DNA of 30,692 bases from a virus. Below the pieces are notes generated by a model that saw nothing but the letters and a program-made list of their open reading frames with translations, made no database searches and was not told the DNA's origin. The DNA lies in IMG/VR virus record IMGVR_UViG_3300023223_000127, positions 1 to 30,692 of that record. One strand, given 5' to 3'. The translations under genes and the position numbers were made by a program. Positions 28,586 to 30,692 of this stretch are shown here, piece after piece (the stretch's first letter is position 1; the number at the start of each line of letters is the position of its first letter).

Positions 28586-29041
28586 CTATTCCTCTAGGTC
28601 TAAGCAGTACACAATTTCATCGTTAATGTATCCGCGTTCTTGTAATAGCTTCTCAAATCTTTGATCTGTCTTCATCCCAATACGAAGCCACTTTAGTTCA
28701 AGCAGTTTAGCTAATCTTTCCAGAAAGTCAAGTAGCTTTATAACTACGTCAGTCTTACGCTTCTCTGGTACTACGTATAGAATATCTACGCTACCTAAGT
28801 TAATAGTCTGGTGGTGTAGATGCGGTTGTTTAAGTAGTACAACGTACCCTACGACTTCCTTTAACTCTCTAGCTACTATGACGTACAAATTACCCTGATC
28901 AGAAAGAAGCTGGTATAGTTCCTTTGCAGGATCAAGATCTACCTCATTACAATACGCTTCATTCTCATAGTACTGATTGAGTAGGTGTGGGTAGAGTTCG
29001 TCGTAAACTTTATCAAACTTCTCTAAACAAACACTAGCCAT
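28586..29041 (-). CDS. GNAT-fold protein in T7 gp13 position, 151 aa
   Basis: It has the acetyltransferase-like layout: strand LYVIVARELKEVVGYVVLL, strand VDILYVVPEKRK, a helix and WLRIGMKTDQRFEKLLQERG. However, the acetyl-CoA loop that normally has R/Q-x-x-G-x-G/A reads RKTDVV, so it may not bind the cofactor. T7 gp13 (internal virion protein) sits in the same slot between tail tube B and gp14, which suggests a morphogenesis role. The ATG at 29041 overlaps the upstream stop by 8 bases; the longer ORF from 29119 lies inside that gene. Confidence 0.7.
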   Translation of the reverse strand: MASVCLEKFDKVYDELYPHLLNQYYENEAYCNEVDLDPAKELYQLLSDQGNLYVIVARELKEVVGYVVLLKQPHLHHQTINLGSVDILYVVPEKRKTDVVIKLLDFLERLAKLLELKWLRIGMKTDQRFEKLLQERGYINDEIVYCLDLEE

Positions 29042-30470
29042 TTGTAGTGGGCCTCGCTTCCCCGCTAACTGTTGTTGACCAACCAAGTAAATGCATATCG
29101 TGTAACTCCTTTGACTCAATTTTCATAGACATGACTTTACCGCTACCTTTTGGCATTTCCTTTGTAGACGTCACCAAGTAAGGGTAATCAAAACTTGCAT
29201 CAATACCATCAGGTATAAATTGTCTAGACAGTGTATACATCTCAATAGGACCGTTATCCTGTGTATCATTATCTGTCTCTGACCAGTTCCATTTAAATGT
29301 AACTTGAATAGATGATGGATTATCAAAGAAAGCTGCACCCTCATCATCGTAAGTAAAGGATTTTTCTGTTACCTTAGCATGTATAATTAGGTGACTAACC
29401 TGTTTATCTCTCTGTGCGTCACCAAAGGACTCGTACCCAGTAACCAGCAGTACCTTTGCGTCGTCCCTACCCCAGTCCTTAAAAGTGCTATCATTGTAGA
29501 AGCTAAAGTTAAACTCTTGTTTCTCTGTACCCTCAAGAAGAGTAAGATACTTAACAGAAGTATCAATCCTACGCGCTGCTCTCAACTGTGACGTTGTTAC
29601 ATCAACACAGTCTACAACTACATCAAGACCATTGCTTATTACGTCTACCTGAAAAGGTTCGTATACAGATGAGTCTGTCTCTAGGTATGCACAGATACCT
29701 TCATTCTTATCTGGGCCACCAAAGGGGATATCAGGATCAGTAACATTATTACTAAGTGTATTAATATGGAAAGCACTTAATATCGTATTATAGATAAGTT
29801 CCTTATTGTACTTGAACCTAAAGTTAATACCATCATAATCATCTGCATCACTGAATAACCAACGAACTTCTTTAGATAGAGGATCATAAAGACCCGTAGC
29901 ATTCTTTCTGCCTGATGCAGGTATGCTAGTATAAATAGTCTGAATAGTCTGATCAGTTAGGTTCTCTGGCCTTAGTGCTGGTGTAATGTCACTAGGAGAC
30001 AGAACATAAATACCACCCTTAGCCCAGTAGAAGATAACATTCTCAGCAGAGATAATACTTTTCTTACTGTCAGCAGCAACATCTGTAACCTTACCAACCT
30101 GAAACCCTGTTGCAGAAAACCCTGCTTCACCACCAAGTATCTGCCATATGCCGTTATCTGCAAAGACAACAAGGCTATTCTGTAGAGCTACAAGTTTAAA
30201 TATCCTGTTTGCACCACTAACAGAAACAAAACCACCGTCACTATCAATAAGATCTGATGTAATCTCAGAAGTAGGATCAGCCTCTTGATAGCACTTATCG
30301 TACTTATTCTTACTATCAATAATCTGGGTAAAGAAAACAAAGGTACCAATATTAGGACTACGTTCGTCCCCATCCAAGACTTCACTGGATGCACCAGCGT
30401 ACCATAGTCTGCCAGCAAAGGAAGCTACGCTAGTTAATCCAGAACTATTCCTGTCTGCGCTTAAACCCAT
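29034..30470 (-). CDS. Tail tubular protein B (T7 gp12-like), C-terminal portion, 478 aa
   Basis: Part of the nozzle at the tail tip. Typical stretches are visible: VASFAGRLWYAGA near the start, VFADNGIWQILGGE, FYWAKGGIYVLSP, and the C-terminal VMSMKIESKELHDMHLLGWS. T7 gp12 is 794 aa, so this is the second part; the first part continues upstream in the same frame but is cut off by a TAA at 30477-30479. The ATG at 30470 lies 6 bases after the stop and could permit reinitiation, though the upstream ribosome-binding site is poor. Confidence 0.8.
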   Translation of the reverse strand: MGLSADRNSSGLTSVASFAGRLWYAGASSEVLDGDERSPNIGTFVFFTQIIDSKNKYDKCYQEADPTSEITSDLIDSDGGFVSVSGANRIFKLVALQNSLVVFADNGIWQILGGEAGFSATGFQVGKVTDVAADSKKSIISAENVIFYWAKGGIYVLSPSDITPALRPENLTDQTIQTIYTSIPASGRKNATGLYDPLSKEVRWLFSDADDYDGINFRFKYNKELIYNTILSAFHINTLSNNVTDPDIPFGGPDKNEGICAYLETDSSVYEPFQVDVISNGLDVVVDCVDVTTSQLRAARRIDTSVKYLTLLEGTEKQEFNFSFYNDSTFKDWGRDDAKVLLVTGYESFGDAQRDKQVSHLIIHAKVTEKSFTYDDEGAAFFDNPSSIQVTFKWNWSETDNDTQDNGPIEMYTLSRQFIPDGIDASFDYPYLVTSTKEMPKGSGKVMSMKIESKELHDMHLLGWSTTVSGEARPTTNG

Positions 30471-30476
30471 ACTGAA

Positions 30477-30692
30477 TTATCCACTAACTCTAAAGATAAT
30501 CGGGAAGTCAACAAACCCACCGTCAATGGGGATACCACCAAAGCCTGTTTGATCACCTACACCACGAGATGCGCCACGATCAAACGGATCAATAATGAAG
30601 TGTCCCTTAGCAGCAGGGGTGCCCCCAAAATCAATTTTAATTAGTTCTTTAGGATCAAACTCATTTAGACTATCCCGCCCCAAAAAGACAAC
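30477..30692 (-). CDS. Tail tubular protein B, N-terminal part before in-frame stop (partial)
   Basis: An open frame from the right window edge (TTG at 30683 is not needed; the frame stays open to 30692) ending in TAA at 30477-30479. It contains LIKIDFGGTPAAKGHFIIDP, a pattern of gp12-like proteins just before the AGRLWYAG region. The frame continues after the stop without shift into the 478-aa ORF. So it is either one gene with a nonsense codon, a recoded stop, or two adjacent chains. The gene start is beyond the window. Confidence 0.65.
   Translation of the reverse strand, partial: VVFLGRDSLNEFDPKELIKIDFGGTPAAKGHFIIDPFDRGASRGVGDQTGFGGIPIDGGFVDFPIIFRVSG

Noticed and set aside
1-30692. tRNA genes, CRISPR arrays, integrase, insertion sequences or att sites
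   Set aside because: Read for cloverleaf arms with T-loop GTTCGA-type strings, regularly spaced repeats and recombinase or transposase motifs; none seen. The only spaced repeats are the gene-start junctions at 7941-9370, which are translation signals and not CRISPR.

Overview
The window looks like a large part of the genome of a lytic, T7-like podovirus, most likely a marine one that infects an alphaproteobacterium (roseobacter). The closest lineage I know of is the SIO1-like / cobavirus group. That placement is inference. It rests on a T7-type replication set (primase-helicase, family A DNA polymerase, SSB, 5'-3' exonuclease, endonuclease I) together with a B12-dependent (class II, monomeric) ribonucleotide reductase. 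No phage RNA polymerase is visible in the window, several near-consensus sigma-70 promoters are present, and the structural genes are read from the opposite strand.

Layout. Positions 1-20327 are on the plus strand: early and middle genes, mostly very small proteins packed with ATGA, TAATG or TGATG overlaps. Positions 20328-30692 are on the minus strand, transcribed right to left: tail tubular protein B (interrupted by an in-frame stop), a degenerate GNAT protein in the T7 gp13 position, a gp14-like internal virion protein, two very large virion proteins, an M15 endolysin, two small membrane proteins (holin candidates) and an overlapping Rz/Rz1 spanin pair. The two blocks converge with no base between their stop codons.

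Plus-strand regions: 1-2337 holds small unknown genes, an HNH endonuclease and a strong promoter. 2334-5212 holds the primase-helicase and small genes. 5213-5412 is a non-coding gap with three strong hairpins. 5413-7941 holds small genes and DNA polymerase. 7942-9370 is an accessory island of small genes, each starting at a copy of nearly the same 20-bp translation-initiation junction. 9405-12311 holds a promoter, SSB, a second structured non-coding element, 5'-3' exonuclease and endonuclease I. 12403-14254 holds an RNA ligase and a DEDD exonuclease with a zinc ribbon. 14254-16213 holds small genes and a DUF3310 protein. 16210-18195 is the ribonucleotide reductase. 18192-20327 holds small genes, a RyR-domain protein and a Lar-like protein.

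How the genes probably work together: host RNA polymerase reads the plus block from sigma-70 promoters. Endonuclease I, the 5'-3' exonuclease and the class II reductase supply nucleotides from host DNA and new dNTPs. Primase-helicase, polymerase and SSB copy the genome. The minus block builds the tail and internal core and then lyses the cell.

The strongest leads for something new are two candidate structured RNAs (5272-5394 and 10407-10507), the repeated-junction gene-cassette island (7941-9370), and the in-frame stop inside tail tubular protein B (30477-30479). No tRNA, CRISPR array, integrase or insertion sequence was seen.
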